From contig CALFFN010000027.1 of NCBI GenBank assembly GCA_937958185.1, positions 1 through 64,000 of the forward strand: a stretch of DNA of 64,000 nucleotides, read 5' to 3'. Of the stretch, positions 8,017 through 14,872 are shown piece by piece. Each line of letters begins with the position of its first letter. Within the stretch, counting starts at the first letter, position 1. The notes under the pieces are model-generated. The model was not told the origin of the DNA. It saw nothing but the letters and a program-made list of their open reading frames with translations, and searched no databases. The translations under genes were made by a program, and so were the position numbers. The stretch comes from an uncultured Neglectibacter sp. GTDB lineage: Bacteria > Bacillota > Clostridia > Oscillospirales > Acutalibacteraceae.

Positions 8017-8535
8017 TCAGCCTGCCGCCTTGGCATATTCCAGCTTGCTTTCGATATAGCCCTGCACCTGGTCCCGGGGGATTTCCAGCGCCGCGGCAAG
8101 CTCGCCGAACAGCAGGTCCTCCGCCCGTTTCAAAAAGCGCTCGTCCACCGTGCCGAATTTCCGCTTCTGATCCTGAAAGGACTGCTTTTTGGCGTAGATG
8201 GATTTTGTCATCTCCACCAGCGAGCCGCAGTCGTGGTGCTTCAAAATGGCTTCATAGTGCTCTGTCAGCTCCCGGGACACCCTGCTGTGGTACACCTTCA
8301 CTTCCACATTGGGAATGTCCTCGATAATGCGCTCCGCCTCGTCCCTGGAAATGATGGGGCGAATAAAGACCTTGTCGGAATCCACCGGGGCGGATATCGT
8401 GCAGTCCTCATACAGGGGACGCAAAATGTAATACAGCCTTTTTTCCCCCGTGGTGGGAAAATCCTGCTCCCGTATTTCGCTTACTCTGCATACGCCTGTA
8501 CTGCCGTACAGCACCAGGTCGCCTAACTGATACAT
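8017..8535 (-). CDS. CarD family transcriptional regulator
   Basis: A 172-residue protein started at ATG 8535, directly after AGGAGGAAGT. The N-terminal half (YQLGDLVLYGSTGVCRV onward) is the CarD/CdnL Tudor-like RNA-polymerase interaction domain. The C-terminal half is helical, as in CarD-family DNA-binding tails. Such proteins bind the RNA polymerase beta subunit and modulate open-complex stability at housekeeping promoters. The frame is open upstream to 8763 through an atypical sequence, but the family start and the perfect ribosome binding site favour 8535. The leader is unusually long (about 240 bases). Confidence 0.85.
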   Translation of the reverse strand: MYQLGDLVLYGSTGVCRVSEIREQDFPTTGEKRLYYILRPLYEDCTISAPVDSDKVFIRPIISRDEAERIIEDIPNVEVKVYHSRVSRELTEHYEAILKHHDCGSLVEMTKSIYAKKQSFQDQKRKFGTVDERFLKRAEDLLFGELAAALEIPRDQVQGYIESKLEYAKAAG

Positions 8536-8781
8536 ACTTCCTCCTGTTCTTTGCGGCGTATCCAATACCCGGATATCAAGTAAGGCAGCGCGCTCCCCGG
8601 CTTTGTCCGTTCGTATCTGGTACTTGTGTGTAAGGCAGAATGTCAAAAAGCAAACATTCCGCCGGGCTTCCCGCTTTCCTTTCCCCCATTGTCCCAAGCC
8701 TGTTGGGAAACGGCAGGTTTCCGGCTTTTCAAGCAGAACGCCCTGTTTTTTCCTCTGTTCCACATTCTTTCCAATATATAT

Positions 8782-8787
8782 AGTATA
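8782..8787 (-). promoter_or_regulatory. Extended -10 promoter of the CarD gene
   Basis: TATACT preceded by TGC (TGn extended -10) on the minus strand, with a weak TTACAT 17 bases upstream. No closer promoter is visible, implying a ~240-base untranslated leader (8536-8775) in which I see no recognisable riboswitch. Confidence 0.5.
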
Positions 8788-8839
8788 GCACTTTTTTTCT
8801 CATGATGTAAGGAAAAAAACAAATTTTTTTGCTGAAACT

Positions 8840-8870
8840 TTTTAGGAAATTCTGTATCAACTTCCTAAAA
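8840..8870 (-). terminator. Probable terminator of the flippase gene
   Basis: TTTTAGGAA and TTCCTAAAA form a nine-bp AT-rich stem about 27 bases downstream of the flippase stop codon. The T-tract on the minus strand is interrupted. Confidence 0.45.
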
Positions 8871-8896
8871 TTTTCTCTTTCACACCAAAAAGTGAC

Positions 8897-10534
8897 TCAT
8901 TTCCGCCGCATATGGCGGGGAACCACCGTCTTCTTCACATGGAGCAGACGGGCAAGGGTCTCACCTTTCGGCAGCACCGCCACATCGTCATAGGTCACAG
9001 CCTTAAATACCACCACACACACGGCATATACCACAATGGCAAGCACAATGGAGGGCAGCACCGCCAGCCGGGGAGACAGGAAGAAGCACATTCCCCAGTA
9101 CGCGCCGTAGGAGACAGCCCCCATGACCAGCGCGGCAAATGCCAAAGGCACCGCCATTTTCACAATACTGTCCAGATTGGGCAGGTTCCGGCGAATGGCG
9201 ATAAAATTCAAAACCATGATCAGGCAGTAGGACACCACCGTGCTGATGGCGCAGCCCATCACATTTATTTCCGGGACAGCGGTAAGGCAGAAGGTGATCG
9301 CCACCTTGACCAGACCGCCCACCGCCATATTGATCACAGGCAGGTTGGGCTTGCCCAGCGCCTGCAAAATAGCGTTTGTCACGTACAGGGTGCTGTTAAA
9401 CACGATGGCGACGCTGAGCATGGCAAGCAGGGGCGCCGTCCCCTCCGCCGCCGCAGGGGACCCTGCCAGCAGCAGCCCGCAGATGGGCTCGGAAAACAGG
9501 CACATGCCCACCGAGGCGGGAATGGCGATCAGCAGCGTGACCCGCAGGGAGGTGGAGGAAATGTGGTCCACCGACTGCTGGTCGTGGGACGCCACCGCCC
9601 CGGAAAGCACCGGGAGCAGGCTGGTGGAAATGGGAATGACGAACGCGCCGGGCAGGTCGAAAAATTTCCGGGCGTGCCCCAGCAGCGCTTCCATGTGCTG
9701 GGCTTCCTCAAGGGCAAACCCGGCGGTGCGCTGGAGCTGGTTCATCATAATGCCGCCGTCCACCAGGTCCAGCAGGCTCAAAAAGCAGGAGCCGATGGTG
9801 ATGGGCACGGCGAATTTCAACAGCGTGGAAAGCAGCTCTTTCCGGGAAGCGGAGGCGGGGTCTGCGTCCTTCCACAGCACCTTATCCTTCCGCTTTTGGC
9901 GAATTTTGTAAATGGTCAGATAAATGGTGCCCAGCCCGGCGCTGATGGACACGCCGACAATAGCGCCTACGGCAGCCCACTGGCTGGAATCGTACTGCTG
10001 CAAAATGTATACCGCCAGCCCCACGCCGATAATGACCTTCGTCACCGCCTCGATGGTCTGGGAAACGGCGGTGGGAACCATGTCGGAGCGCCCCTGGGAA
10101 TATCCTCTGAGGACGGACATGACAGAAATGAAAAACAGCGTGGGAGACAGCGCCATAATGGCATAGGAGGCGTCGGGATTTCCGTAGAACCCGGCGATCC
10201 ATTCCGAGCCGAAGAACATCAGCAGGCAGCCGACCAGGCCGATGCCGAAAAACAGCCAGAACGCCACGGAAAATACCCGGTCGGCTTCCTTTTTCCTGCC
10301 CTGGGAGTACGCCGTGCCCACCATGCGGGAAACGGCGATGGGCAGCCCGGCGGTGGACAGCATCAGAAAAACGCCGAACACCTCGTACGCCGCGTAAAAG
10401 CAGGACATTCCCTCCGTGTCGATAAGGTTCGCCAGCGGAATGGAAAACAGCAGTCCCAATATTTTGACGATCAGAGTAGAGGCGGTCAGGATCGCCGCCC
10501 CTTTCATAAAGCTCTGTTTCTTCTCCTGCGCCAT
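8897..10534 (-). CDS. SpoVB/MurJ-like oligosaccharide flippase (MOP superfamily)
   Basis: A 545-residue polytopic membrane protein with about 14 hydrophobic segments. It starts MAQEKKQSFMKGAAILTAS, the usual opening of SpoVB-type polysaccharide biosynthesis proteins, and ends in a basic tail. Family members flip lipid-linked sugars across the membrane; SpoVB itself is needed for the spore cortex, and several paralogues occur per clostridial genome. ATG 10534 follows GGGAGA. The gene is monocistronic with its own promoter. Assignment as the true sporulation SpoVB, as against a vegetative paralogue, cannot be settled from this window. Confidence 0.85.
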   Translation of the reverse strand: MAQEKKQSFMKGAAILTASTLIVKILGLLFSIPLANLIDTEGMSCFYAAYEVFGVFLMLSTAGLPIAVSRMVGTAYSQGRKKEADRVFSVAFWLFFGIGLVGCLLMFFGSEWIAGFYGNPDASYAIMALSPTLFFISVMSVLRGYSQGRSDMVPTAVSQTIEAVTKVIIGVGLAVYILQQYDSSQWAAVGAIVGVSISAGLGTIYLTIYKIRQKRKDKVLWKDADPASASRKELLSTLLKFAVPITIGSCFLSLLDLVDGGIMMNQLQRTAGFALEEAQHMEALLGHARKFFDLPGAFVIPISTSLLPVLSGAVASHDQQSVDHISSTSLRVTLLIAIPASVGMCLFSEPICGLLLAGSPAAAEGTAPLLAMLSVAIVFNSTLYVTNAILQALGKPNLPVINMAVGGLVKVAITFCLTAVPEINVMGCAISTVVSYCLIMVLNFIAIRRNLPNLDSIVKMAVPLAFAALVMGAVSYGAYWGMCFFLSPRLAVLPSIVLAIVVYAVCVVVFKAVTYDDVAVLPKGETLARLLHVKKTVVPRHMRRK

Positions 10535-10560
10535 ACATTCTCCCGATGCCTGAAAATTTC

Positions 10561-10579
10561 ATTTGCAGATCGTGCAAAT
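10561..10579. promoter_or_regulatory. Inverted repeat in the flippase leader (possible operator)
   Basis: ATTTGCA and TGCAAAT flank GATCG, a seven-bp dyad downstream of the promoter and 27-45 bases before the start codon. It could be a repressor operator or a small leader hairpin. Confidence 0.35.
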
Positions 10580-10595
10580 AGCAGATACTAATGTA

Positions 10596-10624
10596 AGTAT
10601 ACCCCAAAGAGAGACAAAGGTCAA
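10596..10624 (-). promoter_or_regulatory. Sigma-A promoter of the flippase gene
   Basis: On the minus strand, TTGACC (10624-10619) and TATACT (10601-10596) have a 17-base spacer. A vegetative-type promoter argues against purely sporulation-specific expression. Confidence 0.75.
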
Positions 10625-10686
10625 CGCCGCCGGTCCCTTTTTCTGAAAACCAGCGGCAATCGGTGGAAAAGGCAAGTAAAAAATGC

Positions 10687-10721
10687 AAGCCCCGAGACGG
10701 CAAAAAACCGCCTCAGGGCTT
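10687..10721 (-). terminator. Intrinsic terminator of the AAC(3)-family gene
   Basis: A 14-bp stem (AAGCCCTGAGGCGG and CCGTCTCGGGGCTT read on the minus strand, two mismatches tolerable as G-U) is followed by GCATTTTTT. Confidence 0.8.
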
Positions 10722-10746
10722 AGCTCATTTCTTATTTTAATTCAAA

Positions 10747-11490
10747 TCAGATCCATTTGGAAATATCCGTGATAAAAGCATACGGCTCCGCAAGCATTTT
10801 CAAAAGTGCCGCAGCCAGCAGCGCCCGGGTATCCACCAGATAGGCGTTGGCAGCCAGCAGCTTTCCCTTATGGAAATCAGGCCCCTCCAAAATTTCCTCG
10901 ATCCTCTGAAATTCGGAGCCCCAGCCGAAATCGTCGCTGCCCTCATACCGTTTCCTCTGCCCGTTCACCAGATATTCCACATCGCCGCATGCCCGGATAT
11001 AGGGCGGCTTTACGATGGTCTCTATCCCGTGCAGGAAGGTGCAGGCATGGAGCACGTCGCCAATGAACAGCAGCTTCCCCCCATAAAGCGGCAGCTGCAT
11101 GAAGGGGGAGTGAGGTCCCACCGCCGCAGAATCCATGGCGTGACCTACCGTGAGGGTATGCGCCAGCTTTCCCTTTGCGCATACGGAGTGGGTGGGGTGG
11201 ACGCTGCGCTCCACGCCGGGCATGTGAAAAAATACCCGGGGCAGCAGCCCAATGCACGGCTCGGTGGTCCCGCTGTCAAAGACCGGGTTCTCCGCAGTCA
11301 CGTTCTCATAGGTCAGCGCCGGGAACAGAAGCGTCCCCTCCCCGCCCAGGACGTGTTCCAGCGCCCCGATGACCTCCTCCGGGGCAAGCTCCGTTTGCAG
11401 GGCTTTCATGGACGAATGCACCAGGACCACATCTCCCGAACACACGCCCAGCTCCAGCAGATCCTGTTCCAGCTTTTGTCTTTCCGTCAT
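10747..11490 (-). CDS. AAC(3)-family N-acetyltransferase
   Basis: A 247-residue protein of the aminoglycoside 3-N-acetyltransferase (Antibiotic_NAT) family. Family motifs are visible: VLVHSSMKAL near the N-terminus, HPTHSVCAKG and GPHSPFMQL in the centre, and GIETIV after residue 150. Enzymes of this family use acetyl-CoA, but many chromosomal members do not act on aminoglycosides, so resistance cannot be assumed. The protein is slightly shorter than classical AAC(3) enzymes. ATG 11490 has GGTAGG upstream. It is divergent from the Erm-family gene, with about 400 bases between the two starts. Confidence 0.8.
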   Translation of the reverse strand: MTERQKLEQDLLELGVCSGDVVLVHSSMKALQTELAPEEVIGALEHVLGGEGTLLFPALTYENVTAENPVFDSGTTEPCIGLLPRVFFHMPGVERSVHPTHSVCAKGKLAHTLTVGHAMDSAAVGPHSPFMQLPLYGGKLLFIGDVLHACTFLHGIETIVKPPYIRACGDVEYLVNGQRKRYEGSDDFGWGSEFQRIEEILEGPDFHKGKLLAANAYLVDTRALLAAALLKMLAEPYAFITDISKWI

Positions 11491-11533
11491 AGCAAATTCC
11501 TACCTTCTCATATTTTTCTGCTGCAGCGACTAC

Positions 11534-11539
11534 AGTATA
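11534..11539 (-). promoter_or_regulatory. Possible -10 element for the AAC(3)-family gene
   Basis: TATACT on the minus strand, 44 bases before the start codon. The best -35 candidate at 17-base spacing (TGGATT) is weak. Confidence 0.3.
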
Positions 11540-11693
11540 AAAAATTGAAAAAGCAAAATCCATTGACAATCTGGCGAAATAGAAGAAGGCGGCTTGTGCA
11601 GGTTCCACAAAGCGTCGCCGCCCTCTGCCAATATTCCGGGAAGCCAACCCCTTCCCCAATCGTCCCCAAAAAAGAAAAAACCGGCTCTGCCGA

Positions 11694-11722
11694 TTGACAG
11701 GACCGGAAATTCGTGATATTCT
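11694..11722 (+). promoter_or_regulatory. Promoter of the erm leader transcript
   Basis: A perfect TTGACA (11694-11699), 17-base spacer and TATTCT (11717-11722), with TG at the extended -10 position (11714-11715). Transcription should start near 11729, giving a ~160-base leader before the erm start codon. Confidence 0.75.
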
Positions 11723-11754
11723 GGCAACGTAATAAAGCCGCTTGCGGCAAAGAC

Positions 11755-11807
11755 AGGAGAATCAAAGCTTGGGCGTTTGCACCTTTTGCTGTCGTTTAAG
11801 GAAATAA
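11755..11807 (+). CDS. Erm leader peptide, 12 codons, with R-L-R stalling motif
   Basis: AGGAG at 11755-11759 is followed nine bases later by TTG at 11769, which opens a 12-codon frame ending at TAA 11805-11807. The peptide is (f)M-G-V-C-T-F-C-C-R-L-R-K. Arg-X-Arg/Lys (+X+) motifs, notably R-L-R in the ErmD leader, are known macrolide-dependent ribosome stalling sites. Codons 4-6 (positions 11780-11786, CACCTTT) are complementary to the erm ribosome binding site (11877-11883, AAAGGTG). Feature bounds include the ribosome binding site; the coding part is 11769-11807. The TTG start and absence of homologues to compare keep this short of certain. Confidence 0.7.
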
Positions 11808-11810
11808 TCC

Positions 11811-11857
11811 GGCACAACATTTTCCGAAGTGATTCGGTTTTTTTGTTGTGCCTTTTT
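11811..11857 (+). terminator. Attenuator hairpin between leader peptide and erm
   Basis: GGCACAACA (11811-11819) pairs perfectly with TGTTGTGCC (11844-11852), followed by T5. Inside it, CCGAA-GTGA-TTCGG (11824-11837) followed by T7 is a second terminator-like stem. It begins three bases after the leader stop codon, so a ribosome stalled at the Leu codon (11796-11798) would reach its foot. Confidence 0.7.
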
Positions 11858-11891
11858 GTTTCCCAAAAACGAACAGAAAGGTGTTTTCTTT

Positions 11892-12683
11892 ATGCCCGAA
11901 AATCGAATCCACGGGGCTTTTGCGCCCCTTACAGTTTCCCAAAATTTTCTCACTTCGTCCCACACGATCCGCCGTCTCCTGCAAAAGACCGACATTTCCC
12001 CAGGCGATGTGGTGTATGAGATCGGTCCGGGAAAGGGACACATCACCAGGGCGCTTTTGAAAACCGGGGCAGCGGTGCGCGCCATAGAGCTTGACCCCCG
12101 GCTCTGCGCCCGCCTGCGTGAGACCTGCCCGGAAACAGCCCGCTTTTCATTAAAACAGGGGGACTTTCTGAAAACCCCGCTCCCCTCCAAGGGGAGCTAC
12201 AAGGTGTTTTCCAATATCCCCTTTTCCCGCACCACGGAGATCGTCCGCAAATTGACCGAGACGCCCAACCCTCCTGCCGCCGCGTGGCTCATTGTGGAAT
12301 ACGGCGCGGCAAAGCGGTTTTCCACCCAGCCTGCCGCCGGGGACGGTACAATCAGCATGATTGCCCGGAGCTTGCAGCCTTTTTTTGAAATACGGATCGC
12401 GGACAAAATTGACCGAACGGAATTCCACCCCGCTCCTAGGGTACATGCCGCGCTGCTGTCTATCCGCCGAAAGGAAAGCCCCGATCTGCCCCTTTCCCAG
12501 CGTGCGTCATATCGGAAATTTTTAGAGATCGCCCGCGCCCGCGGGCTGCGGAATGTTTTGACAAAACGGCAGATCTCCACCGCCCTGAAGCTGGCAGGGC
12601 TGCCGCCCGTTTCCGCCGACAGCAACCTGCTGTATGTACAGTGGCTCTGCCTGTTCCGATGCTGGCAGAAATTCGGCGGCTGA
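11892..12683 (+). CDS. erm: Erm-family 23S rRNA adenine-N6 methyltransferase
   Basis: A 263-residue protein. SQNFL at 16-20 and EIGPGKGHIT at 43-52 are SAM-binding motifs of the KsgA/Erm superfamily. The catalytic motif is SNIPFS (107-112), the Erm-type N-I/V-P-F/Y, not the N-L-P-Y usual in KsgA. Erm enzymes methylate A2058 of 23S rRNA and confer macrolide-lincosamide-streptogramin B resistance. ATG 11892 is preferred over an upstream in-frame ATG (11829), which lies inside the attenuator hairpin. The upstream leader with an R-L-R peptide supports an inducible Erm and not housekeeping KsgA. Base composition resembles the neighbours, so there is no sign of recent transfer. Confidence 0.85.
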   Translation: MPENRIHGAFAPLTVSQNFLTSSHTIRRLLQKTDISPGDVVYEIGPGKGHITRALLKTGAAVRAIELDPRLCARLRETCPETARFSLKQGDFLKTPLPSKGSYKVFSNIPFSRTTEIVRKLTETPNPPAAAWLIVEYGAAKRFSTQPAAGDGTISMIARSLQPFFEIRIADKIDRTEFHPAPRVHAALLSIRRKESPDLPLSQRASYRKFLEIARARGLRNVLTKRQISTALKLAGLPPVSADSNLLYVQWLCLFRCWQKFGG

Positions 12684-12695
12684 CCGTATCCTCTC

Positions 12696-13772
12696 CTATA
12701 ACCGCTTCTCTATTTCCGGGAAATAGGAACGGAACGCCGAGGGCAGGGTAATTTCCCGTTCCAGCTCCTCCCTGTCCGCCCAGATAAACCGGGAAAGCCC
12801 CTCCGGGAGAATTTCGGGGACATTTGCCGCCCAGGCCGTCATGCGCCATTCCACGTGGGTAAAGATATGCTTTGCGGCAGGCAGCTTTTCCAGCTTTTCT
12901 GCCGGGACATTCCAGCTTTTCAGCAGCTCTGCCGCTTCCTGTTCCGTCAGCCAGCCTTCCGTGCCCGGCAGCTCCCACAAGCCCGCCAGCAGCCCCTGCG
13001 ACCGGCGGCGGGAAAGGGCGAGTTTGCCGTTTTGGGTCAGCAAAAACAGGGTGCGCTCCTCCACCCTCCGCGCTTTTTTCACCGCTTTCTTCGGCAGCGC
13101 TCCCTCCAAGCCCAGCGCGTGCGCCCGGCAAATGTCCCCCAGCGGGCATTCCCCGCATTTGGGCGTGCCGTTTGGCAGGCAGACCATGGCGCCCAGCTCC
13201 ATCAGGGACTGGTTAAAATCCCCGGCGCGGTCCTGGGGGATCACGACGGCGACCTCCCCTTCCATGCGCTTTTTCACCCTGGGGTCCAGAATATCGTCCT
13301 CCCGCGCCAGCAGCCGGGAAATTACCCGCAGCACGTTTCCGTCCACCGCGGGAACGGGAATGCCGAAAGCGATGGACGCGATCGCCCCGGCGGTGTAGTC
13401 CCCTACGCCGGAGAGGGAGCGCAGCGCCTGAAAATCGGCGGGCACCTCCCCGCCGAACCGCTCCATCACCTGCCGCGCGCCCTTTTGGAGGTTCCGCACC
13501 CGGTTGTAATAGCCCAGCCCCTCCCAGAGCTTTAGGAGCTGCTCCTCCGGCGCTTCCGCCAGCGCCTGCACGGTGGGAAGCTGAGACAAGAACCGCTCGT
13601 AATAGGGCTTTACCGCTTCCACCCTGGTCTGCTGCAGCATGATCTCCGACACCCACACCCGGTAGGGGGTGGGCTCCTCCCGCCAGGGAAGCACCCGGGC
13701 GCAGCCGTCATACCACCGAAGCAGCCGCCCCGGCATTTCTTCCAGCAGCTGTTTTTCCTTTTCGCTTGCCAT
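12696..13772 (-). CDS. mutY: A/G-specific adenine DNA glycosylase
   Basis: A 358-residue MutY: it removes adenine mispaired with 8-oxoguanine in base-excision repair. The N-terminal half has the helix-hairpin-helix region (LSGVGDYTAGAIASIAFG) and the conserved VDGNVLRV. The iron-sulfur cluster signature CLPNGTPKCGECPLGDIC has the C-x6..7-C-x2-C-x5-C spacing. The C-terminal third is the NUDIX-like 8-oxoG recognition domain (LLAGLWELPG). ATG 13772 with GAGGAG is chosen over an in-frame ATG 16 codons upstream that lacks a ribosome binding site. It converges on erm with only 12 bases between stop codons and no obvious terminator. Confidence 0.95.
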   Translation of the reverse strand: MASEKEKQLLEEMPGRLLRWYDGCARVLPWREEPTPYRVWVSEIMLQQTRVEAVKPYYERFLSQLPTVQALAEAPEEQLLKLWEGLGYYNRVRNLQKGARQVMERFGGEVPADFQALRSLSGVGDYTAGAIASIAFGIPVPAVDGNVLRVISRLLAREDDILDPRVKKRMEGEVAVVIPQDRAGDFNQSLMELGAMVCLPNGTPKCGECPLGDICRAHALGLEGALPKKAVKKARRVEERTLFLLTQNGKLALSRRRSQGLLAGLWELPGTEGWLTEQEAAELLKSWNVPAEKLEKLPAAKHIFTHVEWRMTAWAANVPEILPEGLSRFIWADREELEREITLPSAFRSYFPEIEKRL

Positions 13773-13832
13773 AGCCCGTTCTCCTCTGCCCGCTTTTGAT
13801 TCTTCTTTGTCCTGTGACAAAAAACTGCTGCT

Positions 13833-13838
13833 ATTATA
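13833..13838 (-). promoter_or_regulatory. Extended -10 promoter of mutY
   Basis: TGATATAAT on the minus strand gives a perfect -10 with TGn extension; the -35 position holds no good match. The start would be near 13826. Confidence 0.55.
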
Positions 13839-13867
13839 TCATAAAACCTTTTTGGAGAAGCCCGGTG

Positions 13868-14055
13868 CTTTTTCCGCAGGAAAAAGAGAAGCGCTTCGCG
13901 CTTCAGGGGTTCTCTGTGATGATCGCTTGCGATCATTATACCATAAGCGCCAAAAAGCGCGTTGGTATAATGTGTTCATCGCCCGTTGCGCTGAAAGCGC
14001 AAACTGGGCGGGACAAATTAAAATCCACAATATCCGCGTCCTTTGCGGATATTGT
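13868..14055. repeat. Cluster of six consecutive hairpins (unexplained)
   Basis: Six near-perfect inverted repeats follow each other within 190 bases: CTTTTTCC/GGAAAAAG (13868-13886), GAAGCGC/GCGCTTC (13888-13904), ATGATCGC/GCGATCAT (13919-13936), TTATACCA/TGGTATAA enclosing GCGC/GCGC (13936-13970), GCCC..TTGCGC/GCGCAA..GGGC (13981-14009) and ACAATATCCGC/GCGGATATTGT (14027-14055). They fill the 350 bases between mutY and spoIIR, which hold no supported gene. A structured RNA or a nest of palindromic elements are the main possibilities. Confidence 0.7.
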
Positions 14056-14121
14056 ACTACAATTTCGAGAAATCGGCAAGGAAAGGGCAGATTTTGTCTT
14101 TACAGCTTTCCGCCGGGCAGT

Positions 14122-14748
14122 TTAGCAGCCCAGCCATTTTTTCAGCTCCTCATAAAGCTCTACCGCCTTGAATTTGATGTGGTAGCGCTGGGGGTGTTCC
14201 ACCACTTCCCGCTGGGATTCCGGCAGGGCGGTCAAAAGCTCCTCTGTGGATTCTTCAGCGGCAGGCAGGCAGAGGGAGGGGAACACCACGCACCACCAGT
14301 TTTTCCCCGCGCCCGCACCGATGGTCACCAGCAGTGTGCGGTACTTCCCGGCGGGCAGGGCAAAGGTCTCATAATTTCTGGTGGAGAAATACTGCTCCGT
14401 CACCTGCACCAGCGCCCGGTCCATCGAGCCGTTTTCCAGCAGCGCCCTGTCCGCCGCCGCCTGCAATGCTTCCAGATGGACGCACAGGGTGCTGCTTGCC
14501 TCCTCCATGGTACTGTCGCCGCCGTACCACTTTGCCGCTTCCGTCAGCACGGCGTCCCGCACCTTCAGCTTTACCCTTTGATCCTCCGCGGAATCGGAAT
14601 TGGCGATCACATGGAGCCGTAGGACATTCTGTGGCAGCTCCGCGCAGGAAGCCGCAAAGGGGAACATGCTGAATACCGCCGCCAGCAAAAAGCCGCACAC
14701 CGCCGCCCTGCACAGCGTCTGTCTTGTTTCTCCCGTCATTCGTTTCAT
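14122..14748 (-). CDS. spoIIR: Stage II sporulation protein R
   Basis: A 208-residue SpoIIR. An N-terminal hydrophobic segment (about residues 13-36) is a signal peptide or anchor. The family signatures LRLHVIANSDSAEDQ, NYETFALPAGKYRTLLV and GAGKNWWCVVFPSLC are all present. SpoIIR is made in the forespore and secreted to activate the SpoIIGA protease, which processes pro-sigma-E in the mother cell. ATG 14748 follows GGAGGT. No clear sigma-F promoter could be picked by eye. This is the best single indicator that the organism forms spores. Confidence 0.95.
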   Translation of the reverse strand: MKRMTGETRQTLCRAAVCGFLLAAVFSMFPFAASCAELPQNVLRLHVIANSDSAEDQRVKLKVRDAVLTEAAKWYGGDSTMEEASSTLCVHLEALQAAADRALLENGSMDRALVQVTEQYFSTRNYETFALPAGKYRTLLVTIGAGAGKNWWCVVFPSLCLPAAEESTEELLTALPESQREVVEHPQRYHIKFKAVELYEELKKWLGC

Positions 14749-14812
14749 GCCTATGTACCTCCGTTTGTAGTTTCAGGGGGAGTATGGGGCAGAAAAAGGG
14801 GAAATATTCAGG

Positions 14813-14843
14813 TTGACAGATAGGATATAATAGAAAATATATA
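14813..14843 (+). promoter_or_regulatory. Promoter region of the ArsP_2-like gene
   Basis: TTGACA at 14813-14818 is followed by TATAAT (14826-14831, too close) and TATATA (14838-14843, 19-base spacer). The exact -10 is uncertain. Confidence 0.45.
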
Positions 14844-14872
14844 AAATTTCGGTTTCCCTGAAAGGAGCTTTT

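Noticed and set aside
8536..8763. N-terminally extended CarD protein as the primary product
   Set aside because: The added 76 residues do not resemble any domain, and AGGAGGAAGT directly before the canonical CarD start is far better; the possibility is kept only as a finding.
11829..11891. Upstream ATG as start of the Erm-family protein
   Set aside because: It lies within the attenuator hairpin, has no ribosome binding site, and would add a hydrophobic extension absent from the family.
11892..12683. Assignment as KsgA (16S rRNA dimethyltransferase)
   Set aside because: The catalytic motif is SNIPFS, not the NLPY type; the gene has an Erm-style leader peptide and is not next to typical ksgA partners such as rnmV.
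13868..14055. The hairpin cluster as a T-box or known riboswitch
   Set aside because: No T-box antiterminator sequence, tRNA-specifier arrangement or downstream aminoacyl or metabolic gene fits; the flanking genes are mutY and spoIIR.
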